From Croceifilum oryzae (GTDB lineage Bacteria; Bacillota; Bacilli; Thermoactinomycetales; Thermoactinomycetaceae), in the NCBI RefSeq assembly GCF_030814315.1, contig NZ_JAUSUV010000005.1, positions 205,147 through 269,146 of the forward strand: 64,000 nucleotides of DNA. Reading direction: 5' to 3'. The notes beneath the pieces were generated by a model, which saw only the letters and a list, made by a program, of their open reading frames with translations, made no database searches and was not told where the DNA came from. Position 1 is the stretch's first letter, and each line of letters starts with the position of its first letter. The translations under genes were made by a program, and so were the position numbers. Shown here in pieces: positions 18,359 to 27,064 of this stretch.

Positions 18359-18520
18359 TTGAGTTTTGTTAAGACGTTTGCTTCCAAATTTTATCGTGGA
18401 GCCTTATTTATCGGATTTTTAGCGTTTATGCTACTAAGTGTAATGTTGTTGTTTACCTTTCTAGCGAACCCAGAAGGCATGATCGATCACGTGAAGCATA
18501 CCTTTGGAATACATGGATAA
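18359..18520 (+). CDS. Small single-pass membrane protein
   Basis: A 53-residue protein starting at TTG with GGGAGGAG nine bases upstream; the frame is open further back (18314) without a ribosome site. Residues about 13-36 (RGALFIGFLAFMLLSVMLLFT) are a transmembrane helix, preceded by Lys and Arg and followed by a short polar tail, suggesting the N-terminus stays inside. It sits between the sporulation genes and the valS leader. It was not recognised as a named family. Confidence 0.6.
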   Translation: MSFVKTFASKFYRGALFIGFLAFMLLSVMLLFTFLANPEGMIDHVKHTFGIHG

Positions 18521-18548
18521 TATAATGATGAATTTATAGATATATCAT

Positions 18549-18577
18549 TTGACTCACCTTTGACTTCACGTTAGAAT
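18549..18577 (+). promoter_or_regulatory. Promoter of the valS T-box leader
   Basis: TTGACT (18549-18554), 17 bp and TAGAAT (18572-18577) form a good sigma-A promoter. Transcription would start near 18584, just before stem I of the T-box. Confidence 0.7.
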
Positions 18578-18599
18578 ATTGTACAAAAGATTCATATCG

Positions 18600-18868
18600 A
18601 CAAGCTATGACCGGGAAGAGTAGATCTAGCACTACCTATCAGAGAAGGAAATCCACCGGCTGAGAGATTTCCTAAGGAACCTAGATCGAACGTCGCCCGA
18701 AAGCTGTTTGCCTGAACAGATGGTTATTTGTACATGCCACAAGTAAGGTAGACCGGAAGCCAATCCGTTAACAGGCCCTAAGTGCATAAGCTTGGATACT
18801 ATGCTTATGAACAAAGGTGGTACCGCGAAAAACAACCCTTTCGTCCTTTGATGGATGAAGGGTTTTTT
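18600..18868 (+). promoter_or_regulatory. T-box riboswitch, valine-specific
   Basis: A T-box leader senses uncharged tRNA and allows read-through into valS. The conserved T-box sequence GGTGGTACCGCG ends at 18827 (from 18813). Stem I carries the GGGAAGAGTAG motif (about 18612). The likely specifier codon is GTC (valine) at 18692-18694 in CGAACGTCGCC. The terminator is the hairpin at 18834-18864, AACCCTT with AAGGGTT, followed by T residues. The specifier agrees with the downstream gene. Confidence 0.92.
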
Positions 18869-18890
18869 ATTTTTTAAAGGAGCTGAGTTT

Positions 18891-21542
18891 ATGGAAAAAG
18901 AAATGCAAATGTCTACGAAGTATGACCCGAAATCCGTAGAACAAAAAAGATACCAATTTTGGTTAGAACATGAGTTGTTTCGACCTTCAGGCGATCAAAA
19001 TAGTCCGGCCTACAGTATCATTTTGCCACCCCCTAACGTTACGGGGATGCTACACATGGGTCACGCCCTAGACTTTACACTACAAGATGTGTTGATTCGG
19101 ATGAAGCGGATGCAGGGATACGATACCCTATGGCTACCAGGCATGGACCACGCAGGAATTGCGACTCAAGCGAAAGTGGAAGCTAAACTGCGCGAAGAAG
19201 GGATTAGCCGCCACGATCTCGGTCGGGAAGCATTTTTAGAAAAGTCATGGGAATGGAAGGATCACTACTCGAAAACGATTCGTGAACAATGGAGCAAAAT
19301 GGGCTTCTCGATGGATTATTCAAGAGAACGCTTTACCTTAGATGAAGGTTTATCTCAAGCGGTTCGCAAAGTGTTCGTGGATATGTTTAACAAAGGGTTA
19401 ATCTATCGCGGTAAACGAATCATTAACTGGGACCCAGCACAACGTACAGCGCTCTCTGATGTAGAAGTAATTCATAAAGAGATCAAAGGTGCACTACACC
19501 ACATGCGTTATCAGTTGAAAGATGGTTCTGGTTACATTCAAGTAGCTACCACAAGACCTGAGACGATGCTCGGCGATACAGCAGTTGCTGTTCATCCTGA
19601 GGATGAGCGTTACCAAAATATGATCGGGAAAATGCTGATCTTACCGATCACAAGGCGTGAAATCCCCGTTATCGCGGATGAGTATGTAGATCGAGAGTTT
19701 GGAACAGGAGCTGTGAAAATTACACCTGCCCACGATCTAAATGACTTTGAAATGGGTCTCCGTCATGACTTACCACAAATTGTGGTGATGGATGAATCGG
19801 GAACCATGAATGAAAATGCAGAAAAATACCAAGGCATGGATCGTTTTGCATGTCGAAAACAGCTCACGAAAGATCTACAAGAATCAGGCGTAATGGTAGA
19901 GATTGAAGAGCATATTCACTCAGTAGGGCATAGTGAGCGCTCCGATGCGGTTGTCGAGCCGTATCTATCTACCCAGTGGTTCGTGAAGATGAAACCTCTT
20001 GCTGAACGGGCGATTCAGCTTCAGCAGAGTGAGGATAAGGTAACGTTTGTTCCGGAGCGCTTTGAACATCAATACGTTCGCTGGATTGAAAACATTCACG
20101 ATTGGTGTATCTCTCGTCAATTATGGTGGGGACATCGTATTCCAGTTTGGTACTGTGATAGCTGCGGAGAGATGACGGTAACGTATGAAGACCCGACTCA
20201 GTGTCAGTCATGTAAGGGCACCGATATCCGTCAGGATGATGATGTGCTGGATACTTGGTTTAGCTCGGCACTCTGGCCATTTTCCACGATGGGTTGGCCT
20301 GAAAAAACGGCTGATGTAGAGCGTTATTTCCCTAACAGTGTTTTAGTTACCGGGCATGATATTCTCTACCCTTGGGTAGCACGTATGATTTTCACTGCCC
20401 TTGAATTTACAGATCAGAAACCATTCCAAGATGTATTGATTCACGGATTAGTTCGGGATGCAAACGGCGTGAAAATGTCTAAGTCCTTAGGAAATGGTGT
20501 GGATCCGCTTGAAGTAATCGAGCAGTATGGCGCGGATGCGATGCGCTTTATGGTATCCACAGGCTCCACTCCTGGGCAAGATTTGCGTTTCCGTATCGAG
20601 CGTGTAGAGCAAGCGAGAAACTTCATCAATAAGATTTGGAATGCAAGCCGTTTTGTGCTTATGAACCTAGGAGATTTCCAAGTTCAAGATATTGATCTAT
20701 CAGGTAATCTAGGTACAGCAGATAAATGGATTCTGACTCGTCTACAGGAAACCATCGGCCTGGTTACCGGATATCTAGAATCGTACCAATTAAACGAAGC
20801 AGGTCGTGCTTTATACGAATTCGTTTGGGACGACTTCTGTGATTGGTATATCGAACTAGCAAAATTGCATTTATATGGCGATGACGAAGCGGCAAAGAAA
20901 ACAGCTCAATCCGTTCTCTGCCACGTTCTAGATCAGATTCTTCGTCTCATGCATCCGATGATTCCGTTCGTTACGGAGGAAATCTGGCAACAAATCCCTC
21001 ATGAGGGACAAAGCATCGTTACGGCGAAGTGGCCAGAAGAACAAGCTGAGCTACGATTCCCTGAAGCGAAAGAGGAAATCGCTTTGTTGATTGAGGTAAT
21101 CCGAAACGTTCGAAATATCCGTGCTGAGGCAAATGTGGCACTGAGCAAGATGATTGAATTGATCATTCGTCCAAGCGATGCATCAACCGAAAAACTCCTT
21201 TTACAAGGAGAATCGTTCATTCGCCATTTCTGTAAAACAGAAAAATTAACGATTTCCACGACTGCCGAGACATCAGAGAAGACGATGAGTGCTGTTGTAA
21301 CAGGAGCGGAAATCTTTATTCCACTTGCTGGTCTGATTGACATCGATCAAGAAATCGATCGGTTGAAAAAAGAGCTAACTACGCTAAATTCTGAGGTGGA
21401 TCGAGTTCGGAAGAAACTCTCTAACCAAGGATTTGTAAGCAAAGCTCCTGATCATGTAGTGGAAGAAGAAAAGAGAAAAGAGAAAGACTACCTCGAAAAA
21501 CGTGAAAAGGTGCAAGTACGTTTAAACGAATTACAGCAATAA
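18891..21542 (+). CDS. valS: Valyl-tRNA synthetase
   Basis: A class I aminoacyl-tRNA synthetase that charges tRNA(Val). The 883-residue protein shows the HIGH-type motif HMGH at about 55, the CP1 editing domain (about 190-330), KMSKS at about 528, the anticodon-binding domain and a C-terminal coiled-coil arm (about 815-880). The ATG at 18891 has AAAGGAG ten bases upstream; the open frame upstream lies inside the T-box terminator and is not coding. Expression is governed by the T-box leader. Position before folC matches Bacillus. Confidence 0.98.
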   Translation: MEKEMQMSTKYDPKSVEQKRYQFWLEHELFRPSGDQNSPAYSIILPPPNVTGMLHMGHALDFTLQDVLIRMKRMQGYDTLWLPGMDHAGIATQAKVEAKLREEGISRHDLGREAFLEKSWEWKDHYSKTIREQWSKMGFSMDYSRERFTLDEGLSQAVRKVFVDMFNKGLIYRGKRIINWDPAQRTALSDVEVIHKEIKGALHHMRYQLKDGSGYIQVATTRPETMLGDTAVAVHPEDERYQNMIGKMLILPITRREIPVIADEYVDREFGTGAVKITPAHDLNDFEMGLRHDLPQIVVMDESGTMNENAEKYQGMDRFACRKQLTKDLQESGVMVEIEEHIHSVGHSERSDAVVEPYLSTQWFVKMKPLAERAIQLQQSEDKVTFVPERFEHQYVRWIENIHDWCISRQLWWGHRIPVWYCDSCGEMTVTYEDPTQCQSCKGTDIRQDDDVLDTWFSSALWPFSTMGWPEKTADVERYFPNSVLVTGHDILYPWVARMIFTALEFTDQKPFQDVLIHGLVRDANGVKMSKSLGNGVDPLEVIEQYGADAMRFMVSTGSTPGQDLRFRIERVEQARNFINKIWNASRFVLMNLGDFQVQDIDLSGNLGTADKWILTRLQETIGLVTGYLESYQLNEAGRALYEFVWDDFCDWYIELAKLHLYGDDEAAKKTAQSVLCHVLDQILRLMHPMIPFVTEEIWQQIPHEGQSIVTAKWPEEQAELRFPEAKEEIALLIEVIRNVRNIRAEANVALSKMIELIIRPSDASTEKLLLQGESFIRHFCKTEKLTISTTAETSEKTMSAVVTGAEIFIPLAGLIDIDQEIDRLKKELTTLNSEVDRVRKKLSNQGFVSKAPDHVVEEEKRKEKDYLEKREKVQVRLNELQQ

Positions 21543-21582
21543 ACAACTTACAAACAGAGCTTCATCGGCAATAAGGGAAGAA

Positions 21583-21604
21583 GGGTAGGATCGGTTTCCT
21601 ACCC
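21583..21604 (+). terminator. Probable terminator after valS
   Basis: GGGTAGGA (21583-21590) pairs with TCCTACCC (21597-21604) around TCGGTT. The tail is only moderately T-rich, so the efficiency is uncertain. Confidence 0.5.
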
Positions 21605-21615
21605 TGTTCCTTCTG

Positions 21616-21644
21616 TTGACGAAACGTATATTCCGTTGCAAAAT
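21616..21644 (+). promoter_or_regulatory. Putative promoter of folC
   Basis: TTGACG (21616-21621), 17 bp, CAAAAT (21639-21644). The -35 box is near consensus, the -10 box weaker. It lies 60 bp before the folC start. Confidence 0.45.
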
Positions 21645-21703
21645 GGACTGAGTATAGATCAATGCTGAGCGTGCAAAGATCTAAGAGGAAGGAAGCGAAA
21701 GAG

Positions 21704-23008
21704 TTGTTTAAAGTAGCCAAAGAAGTTCATGACTGGATGGATCAGCATTGTGTAATGGGGATTCAACCGGGCTTGGAGCGTATGGAGTGGGTACTGGAGA
21801 AACTCGGACATCCAGAGCGTCGGTGCAAATGGATTCACATTGCAGGTACGAACGGAAAAGGCTCCACGGGTGCTATGATCACTTCTATCTTGCGGGAGGG
21901 TGACTACTCGGTCGGAGTATTTTTATCTCCACATATTTTAGAGTGGAACGAACGAATTCAAGTAGATGGCATGGGCATTTCCGAGGTATCCTTTGTCCAG
22001 TGGAGCAATACGTTGCTTCCTCATCTAGAAGAATTAGTCGCGCAAGGAAATGCTCCATCTCCTTTTGAATTTTGGACACTTGTGGCGATCTGCTACTTTG
22101 CGTTAGAGGCTTGCCCTTGGTTCGTGGTCTGGGAGACTGGACTGGGTGGACGCTGGGATTCAACCAATGTAGTACACCCGCTGGTATCGGTCATTACGAG
22201 CATCGGATATGATCATAAGGAGTTTTTAGGCTCCACGTTACCAGATATCGCTCGCGAAAAAGCAGGGATCATTAAGCGCGGAGTTCCACTTGTATGTAGC
22301 GTGGAAGATGAAGATGCGAAACTCGTGATTCATCAGGTTGCGCAAAGTGAGTCGGCTACCATTTACCAATTACATAAACAGTTTTCCTATGAAATAGAAG
22401 AATGCACAGCTCATAAGCAAATGTTTTCTTTTACGAGTCCCTATGAGAGACTGACGAACCTTTCTCTTGATTTACAAGGGATTCATCAGTTTCAAAATGC
22501 GGCAACGGCACTTATGACGATTGACATTCTTCGGCGCAGGTACATAACAGTAGTGGAAGAAGCCCACATTAGAGCAGGACTTGAAACGGTTCGTTGGCCT
22601 GGGCGTATGGAGAAAGTACAGGACCAACCGTTGGTAATACTAGACGGTGCCCATAATCAAGATGGGATTCAGTCGCTAGTAAAATCTCTTACGCAAGCAT
22701 ATCCACATCAAAAAATCCGCTTTGTGTTGGCTTCCCTACAAGATAAAGAAATGGACATATACCAACCCATTGTGGATATAGCACATGAAATCATGGTAAC
22801 GGAAATCCCAAACTTTCCACGTTCACGTAAAGCACATGAGTTAGCTACCTTGTTAACACCTTATTTCACTGGCTCGATTCAAGCATTCGAAAAGTCATTG
22901 GATGCGGTTCAATCAGCGATGAATCAAGCAAATCCGGACGATGTGATCGTCATTACAGGTTCCTTATATCTCATTTCAGAAGTACGCCCTTATTTTGTAA
23001 GATCATAA
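21704..23008 (+). CDS. folC: Folylpolyglutamate synthase / dihydrofolate synthase
   Basis: A cytosolic Mur-ligase-fold enzyme that adds glutamate to dihydropteroate and folates. The ATP loop is GTNGKGSTGAM, followed by FLSPHILEWNERIQVDG, the family region contacting folate, and the C-terminal domain with LDGAHNQDG. The frame opens at 21662, but the TTG at 21704 is preferred: it has AGAGGAAGGA ten bases upstream and gives the Bacillus-like N-terminus MFKVAKEVHDW (434 residues). In Bacillus comC follows; here murC and over 20 kb of other genes separate folC from comC. Confidence 0.94.
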   Translation: MFKVAKEVHDWMDQHCVMGIQPGLERMEWVLEKLGHPERRCKWIHIAGTNGKGSTGAMITSILREGDYSVGVFLSPHILEWNERIQVDGMGISEVSFVQWSNTLLPHLEELVAQGNAPSPFEFWTLVAICYFALEACPWFVVWETGLGGRWDSTNVVHPLVSVITSIGYDHKEFLGSTLPDIAREKAGIIKRGVPLVCSVEDEDAKLVIHQVAQSESATIYQLHKQFSYEIEECTAHKQMFSFTSPYERLTNLSLDLQGIHQFQNAATALMTIDILRRRYITVVEEAHIRAGLETVRWPGRMEKVQDQPLVILDGAHNQDGIQSLVKSLTQAYPHQKIRFVLASLQDKEMDIYQPIVDIAHEIMVTEIPNFPRSRKAHELATLLTPYFTGSIQAFEKSLDAVQSAMNQANPDDVIVITGSLYLISEVRPYFVRS

Positions 23009-23033
23009 AATGTAGAAAAGGTTGGTGACCCAA

Positions 23034-24416
23034 GTGGAGAAAAAAAGAGTACATTTTATTGGGATCGGTGGGTACGGTATGAGTGCAATTGCACGCGTCC
23101 TACTCGATATGGGCTTTCCTGTGTCTGGCTCTGATGTTGCGGCGAACTCTTTAGTAGAGAGGTTAATAGAGCGCGGTGCGGAAGTAACGATGGGCCATCA
23201 AGCAGAAAATGTAAACGGTGCGGAGCTAATCGTATACTCTACCAGCATCGCTCAAGATAACGCAGAGATTGAAGAAGCAAGGCGACAAGGAATTGAAGTG
23301 ATCCATCGTGCGCAGATGTTGGCACGTTTGTTAAATGATCAAACCGGGGTCGCTGTGGCCGGAGCGCATGGCAAGACAACGACGTCTTCCTTGATTGCGC
23401 AAACCCTTGAGATCTGTGGCCAAGATCCAACATACATCATCGGTGGAGAAGTAGTTGGATTAAAAAGTAATGCTAAGGCTGGCGAAAGTAAATTTGTTGT
23501 AGCAGAAGCGGATGAAAGTGATGGTTCCTTCCTCGAATACTTCCCGCATATCGCTGTCGTGACCAATATTGAGCCGGACCATCTTGAACACTACCAAGGT
23601 GACTTTGAAAACTTGAAACAAGCGTATCGGGAGTTTTTGAGTCAGGTACGTCCAGAGGGAGCAGCCATCTTATGTTGGGATGATGAGCATGTAAGAAGCA
23701 TGGCGGAGCGCGTAAAAGGAAAGTACATTACGTATGGAATTGACCATCCGGATGCCGAGTATCGTGCAGTAAATATTCGTGAGAAGTTCTGTGCGATCAC
23801 CTTTACTGTTGTTCATCAAGGTCATGAGCTGGGCGACGTGACGATTCGCGTTCCAGGACGGCATAATATCGCCAATGCACTTGCGGTTATGATTACATCC
23901 CTCGAACTGGGAGTAGCTTTTGAACAAGCAGCCGCGGCCCTCTCGGAGTGTCAGGGAGCAAAACGACGTTTCCAGATGATTGATGAAGTAAATGATGTCT
24001 TAGTTGTAGATGACTATGCTCATCACCCAACAGAGATTATCACGACGCTCAAAGGTGCGAAAGCTTCTGGTAAAAAGATCGTTTGTGTGTTTCAGCCCCA
24101 ACGATATTCCCGTACCTACCATCTGATGCAGGAATTTAGCGAAGCCTTCGGAGAAGCGGATGAAGTGATTATTCATACACTGTATGCTCCAGTAGGGGAA
24201 AAGCCGATTCCGGGCGTATCGGCAGAGCGTTTAGCAAAGCTGATTGTCGAAAATAGTAATCCAAATACCCGGTTTATGGCATCTATTGATGAGATTATCG
24301 CCTACCTTGCGGAATCAGTTCAGCCGGAAACATTGGTAATCACCATGGGCGCAGGTGACATTTGGCGCGTGTCTCATGGCTTGGTTCCAGAGCTACATAA
24401 GCGATTTGAACAGTAA
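23034..24416 (+). CDS. murC: UDP-N-acetylmuramate--L-alanine ligase
   Basis: MurC attaches L-alanine to UDP-MurNAc, the first amino acid of the peptidoglycan stem. The protein has the Rossmann text HFIGIGGYGMSAIA, the ATP loop AGAHGKTTTS, the carbamylated-Lys region, EPDHLEHY and the C-terminal DDYAHHPTE. The frame can start at TTG 23022, but GTG 23034 is favoured, since GGTGA pairs with the 16S end five bases before it. It lies 25 bases after folC, likely in the same transcript, and ends at a terminator. In Bacillus murC is in a different neighbourhood. Confidence 0.96.
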   Translation: MEKKRVHFIGIGGYGMSAIARVLLDMGFPVSGSDVAANSLVERLIERGAEVTMGHQAENVNGAELIVYSTSIAQDNAEIEEARRQGIEVIHRAQMLARLLNDQTGVAVAGAHGKTTTSSLIAQTLEICGQDPTYIIGGEVVGLKSNAKAGESKFVVAEADESDGSFLEYFPHIAVVTNIEPDHLEHYQGDFENLKQAYREFLSQVRPEGAAILCWDDEHVRSMAERVKGKYITYGIDHPDAEYRAVNIREKFCAITFTVVHQGHELGDVTIRVPGRHNIANALAVMITSLELGVAFEQAAAALSECQGAKRRFQMIDEVNDVLVVDDYAHHPTEIITTLKGAKASGKKIVCVFQPQRYSRTYHLMQEFSEAFGEADEVIIHTLYAPVGEKPIPGVSAERLAKLIVENSNPNTRFMASIDEIIAYLAESVQPETLVITMGAGDIWRVSHGLVPELHKRFEQ

Positions 24417-24429
24417 TCATGCGTAAGAA

Positions 24430-24458
24430 AGTGCTATCTATTGGATAGTGCTTTTTTT
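24430..24458 (+). terminator. Terminator after murC
   Basis: AGTGCTATC pairs with GATAGTGCT (two G-T pairs) around TATTG, followed directly by a run of T (24452-24458). Confidence 0.75.
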
Positions 24459-24512
24459 CTGCAAAAAATAATTGAATATTAATTAGATAGTATAATATTT
24501 CTACATTCGTTA

Positions 24513-24521
24513 TGCTATAAT
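24513..24521 (+). promoter_or_regulatory. Possible extended -10 promoter of the P450 gene
   Basis: TGCTATAAT at 24513-24521, about 40 bp before the P450 start. A second TATAAT is at 24491-24496. Neither has a convincing -35 box. Confidence 0.4.
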
Positions 24522-24560
24522 TAGTTAAGTAAGTAAAATAAATGTGAGGGGGTTTTTCTT

Positions 24561-25787
24561 ATGGAAGCATCAATACGTAAAGCCATCCTTTTGCAAGAGA
24601 TAACCAAATTAAAATCGAAGGAAGAACAATGGGAACCTTACGCATGGTACAAAGAAATGCGCGAAAAGAGTCCCGTTTTTTATGACCCAGAACAAGAAGT
24701 ATGGAATGTTTTTTTATATGACCATGTGAAGCGTGTGCTATTTGATCATGCGTTATTTTCGAATAAAAGAGAACGAAGCTTAATTCCGATACCCCGTAAT
24801 CGAAATGATGAACGAAATAATGTAAACAGCTGTGATCCTCCGCAACACCGCAGTCGCCGTGCATTGCTCTCAAAAGCATTTACACCACGAAGCATTAACG
24901 AATGGAAGCCGCGAATTCAATCCCTGGCAAATGAACTAGTTGCCGGGTTAGAAGGTCAAACGACAGTCGATATTGTAGAAAAACTTGCGATACCACTGCC
25001 AATCATTGTGATTGCAGATTTGCTCGGAGTTCCTTCAAAAGATCGAGAGCTATTTAAAGCGTGGTCTAACATCCTCTTTCTCCCTTACGCCAAGGAGTTA
25101 TTTGATGATATCGCGGCCAAAAAAGTACAAGCGATGAAGGAGTTTGAAGAATACTTATATCCGATTGTGTTAGAAAAGCGGCGCAACCCTGCAAACGATA
25201 TTCTCTCTGACCTAGTTCAAGCGGAGTTAGAGGGTGAAAAATTAACAGATGAAGAAGTGGTGAAATCAGGGATTGGATTACTAGGTGCCGGAAATGAAAC
25301 CACGACCACGCTCATTTCAAACATATTTTACTCCATGTTATTTGACAAACCAGGGATTTACCAAGAGCTACGTAAAGACGTGTCACTGGTCCCCAAGCTA
25401 GTCGAAGAAGTACTCCGTTTTCGATTCTTGGTCACCATGGATCGCAGAGTAGCTCAAGATACCGACGTTTTTGGGCATCAGATGAAACAAGGACAGATGG
25501 TGGTTGCTTGGATCGCCTCCGCAAATCGTGACGAATCTCAATTTGCTCATGCTGGCGATTTAGATATTCATCGTGCTGGGAATCAACATCACCTTGCCTT
25601 TGGAGCGGGCGCTCATTTTTGCCTAGGTGCACCTCTCGCACGTTTAGAAGCTACACTGTTACTTACTTCGTTTGTAGAGCGTTTTTCAAATATCAGTCCA
25701 GTAGACGGGATGAAATTAGCCGACCATCTAACGGATTCGGTCACAGGTCAATCTCTGAAAATCTTACCCGTTCATATAGAGAGATAA
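24561..25787 (+). CDS. Cytochrome P450
   Basis: A soluble bacterial P450 monooxygenase of 408 residues. The heme-ligand loop is FGAGAHFCLG with Cys354, the I-helix oxygen-activation motif is GAGNETTT, and the K-helix ExxR motif is in EEVLRFR. There is no N-terminal membrane anchor, so it needs separate ferredoxin or flavodoxin partners, none of which is adjacent. Overall it resembles the CYP107/CYP109 type found in Bacillus, but substrate cannot be predicted. Ribosome site GTGAGGGGG. It is monocistronic. The reading frame stays open for 56 sense codons beyond the TAA (see findings). Confidence 0.93.
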   Translation: MEASIRKAILLQEITKLKSKEEQWEPYAWYKEMREKSPVFYDPEQEVWNVFLYDHVKRVLFDHALFSNKRERSLIPIPRNRNDERNNVNSCDPPQHRSRRALLSKAFTPRSINEWKPRIQSLANELVAGLEGQTTVDIVEKLAIPLPIIVIADLLGVPSKDRELFKAWSNILFLPYAKELFDDIAAKKVQAMKEFEEYLYPIVLEKRRNPANDILSDLVQAELEGEKLTDEEVVKSGIGLLGAGNETTTTLISNIFYSMLFDKPGIYQELRKDVSLVPKLVEEVLRFRFLVTMDRRVAQDTDVFGHQMKQGQMVVAWIASANRDESQFAHAGDLDIHRAGNQHHLAFGAGAHFCLGAPLARLEATLLLTSFVERFSNISPVDGMKLADHLTDSVTGQSLKILPVHIER

Positions 25788-25958
25788 CAGGATAGAGTTC
25801 AAGATAGTAGAGAGCAACCACTAGAGATTAACAAGTATCACGATCTTCATATGCCTTTGTATATCAAGAATAATCGCCAAATGTTTCATCAAGTGATGAC
25901 CAATCCGCTGGAATATGTGAAGTCATTGGCTGGATTTAATCGTGATGTTCTTTTGTAG
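25788..25958 (+). other. Open in-frame stretch after the P450 stop
   Basis: Directly after the P450 TAA the same frame runs 56 sense codons to TAG (25956-25958). The inner ATG at 25851 would give 35 residues beginning MPLYIKNNRQMF and ending FNRDVLL. No ribosome site precedes it. It could be a gene remnant, an alternative P450 end reached by read-through, or chance. Confidence 0.3.
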
Positions 25959-25966
25959 TGAGTCAA

Positions 25967-26025
25967 AGAGCCTTTCATTCACCTTGAATCCTAAGTGTAC
26001 AGGTGAACGAAAGGCTCTGTTTTTT
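25967..26025 (+). terminator. Terminator after the P450 region
   Basis: AGAGCCTTTC and TTCACCT pair with AGGTGAA and GAAAGGCTCT (25967 to 26018, one mismatch), then G and a run of seven T. Confidence 0.85.
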
Positions 26026-26059
26026 TATTCAGGATATATTATTCATTAGGAAAGGGCTT

Positions 26060-26182
26060 ATGGATCAGGTGGATCATTTAAATAAAGACAGTGTAGTACT
26101 TAGTCATTCTAGAGTTTCAACCATAGGAGATATATCATTAAATATCTCCTATGGTTTTTGTAGTATACTTACGGGTATGTAG
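26060..26182 (+). CDS. Doubtful short reading frame
   Basis: ATG at 26060 preceded by AGGAAAGGG starts a frame of about 40 residues (MDQVDHLNKDSVVLSHSR onward). Its second half is formed by the hairpin at 26119-26156, which looks like a terminator. That makes a protein unlikely; a remnant or a leader is more plausible. Confidence 0.15.
   Translation: MDQVDHLNKDSVVLSHSRVSTIGDISLNISYGFCSILTGM
26119..26160 (+). terminator. Strong hairpin terminator
   Basis: A perfect 15-bp stem (AACCATAGGAGATAT, 26119-26133, with 26142-26156), 8-base loop and T-rich tail. It stands alone 60 bases before the next gene, so it ends either the short frame at 26060 or an unrecognised transcript. Confidence 0.75.
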
Positions 26183-26221
26183 GATAATGATGGAATGATC
26201 ACATGAAAACAGGAGGAACTT

Positions 26222-26605
26222 ATGTATCCAAGCTGGAGTGAGTTATCTCGTTTTGTACCAGTGTTTTTTCTATGGAGTGCGATTATGAGCGCCCTCTTTG
26301 TTGAACTTGCTGTGGATAAGAATTTTCTCAATTTGTATATGATTCTTAAAGGGATTTGGATTATTGTTTTTGGTCTGTGGAATATCAAGCTTTTACGAAA
26401 ATATCGCAACGATAGGAAATATGTTCGAAATGTTTATGTAATATCGATAGTATCCATTTGTTTTTATACTATCTTTGTAAGCTACAAAACTAGCTTTTCA
26501 TTTCCATCTATCATACCGTATCTATTTCCGTTTGTAATCGCTCTCCTATTTGTTGTTCCTGCTGAGTTATTCAAACATATTGACAAATACAAAAAACAAA
26601 ATTAA
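26222..26605 (+). CDS. Four-pass membrane protein, function unknown
   Basis: A 127-residue hydrophobic protein with four likely transmembrane segments (about 10-28, 36-54, 69-87 and 93-115). Both ends appear cytosolic, the C-terminus being the basic run KHIDKYKKQN. The ATG follows an excellent CAGGAGGAAC site. It was not recognised as a known family; size and layout resemble small uncharacterised Bacillus membrane proteins. No operon partner is evident. Confidence 0.6.
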   Translation: MYPSWSELSRFVPVFFLWSAIMSALFVELAVDKNFLNLYMILKGIWIIVFGLWNIKLLRKYRNDRKYVRNVYVISIVSICFYTIFVSYKTSFSFPSIIPYLFPFVIALLFVVPAELFKHIDKYKKQN

Positions 26606-26621
26606 TTATTCATTGGAAATC

Positions 26622-26691
26622 ATCACGAATGTAACGCCCTTGTGAATAGCGATCTTCGACGAGATGGTTATCACAAGGGTTTGTTCGTGAT
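26622..26691. repeat. Long interrupted inverted repeat
   Basis: ATCACGAA pairs with TTCGTGAT at the ends, CCCTTGTGA with TCACAAGGG further in, and GATCT with AGATG near the TTCGACG tip. The whole 70-base element folds back on itself without a T-run, so it is not a typical terminator. It overlaps the start of the following small frame. Confidence 0.6.
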
Positions 26692-26906
26692 TGATAGAGT
26701 ATGATTTTCTGATTGTGCTCTATGATTGGGTATGCCGTTTCAATGAAGACGAGCTTACTAAGTTTGAAGATCAAGCAGAGCAGCGTATGCTGTGGGACAT
26801 TGAATCGATGTTAGAGTCTAAACTAGCTGAACCATTGAATTCGAAGTACAATGAGCTACTTCGGACAGCTAGAGAAAAAGTTCGTGATGATGCAGTAGAT
26901 ATTTAA
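26691..26906 (+). CDS. Small acidic protein, uncertain
   Basis: A 71-residue frame from TTG, with an acidic helical composition (for example FNEDELTKFEDQAEQRM). It has no membrane segment. There is no good ribosome site, since the inverted repeat covers the upstream bases. The composition looks protein-like and a terminator follows, so it may be a real small gene or the end of a broken one. Family unknown. Confidence 0.35.
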   Translation: MIEYDFLIVLYDWVCRFNEDELTKFEDQAEQRMLWDIESMLESKLAEPLNSKYNELLRTAREKVRDDAVDI

Positions 26907-27007
26907 AGTTGAAGCTGAACCAGCCTAATTGATCAAGTGAAAATGAAAAGAATCTTATCGTCTTTGGACTAGAGGCGATTTTATATGAGACCTTGTCTCT
27001 ACAGTCA

Positions 27008-27046
27008 AAGAAGTAGGCTCTCCGTGAAGAGTCTACTTCTTTTTTA
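27008..27046 (+). terminator. Terminator before yitT (convergent)
   Basis: AAGAAGTAG and CTCT pair with AGAG and CTACTTCTT with one bulge on each side, followed by a T-run. Oriented for the plus-strand small gene. Confidence 0.7.
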
Positions 27047-27064
27047 ATAATAAACGTATGAGTG

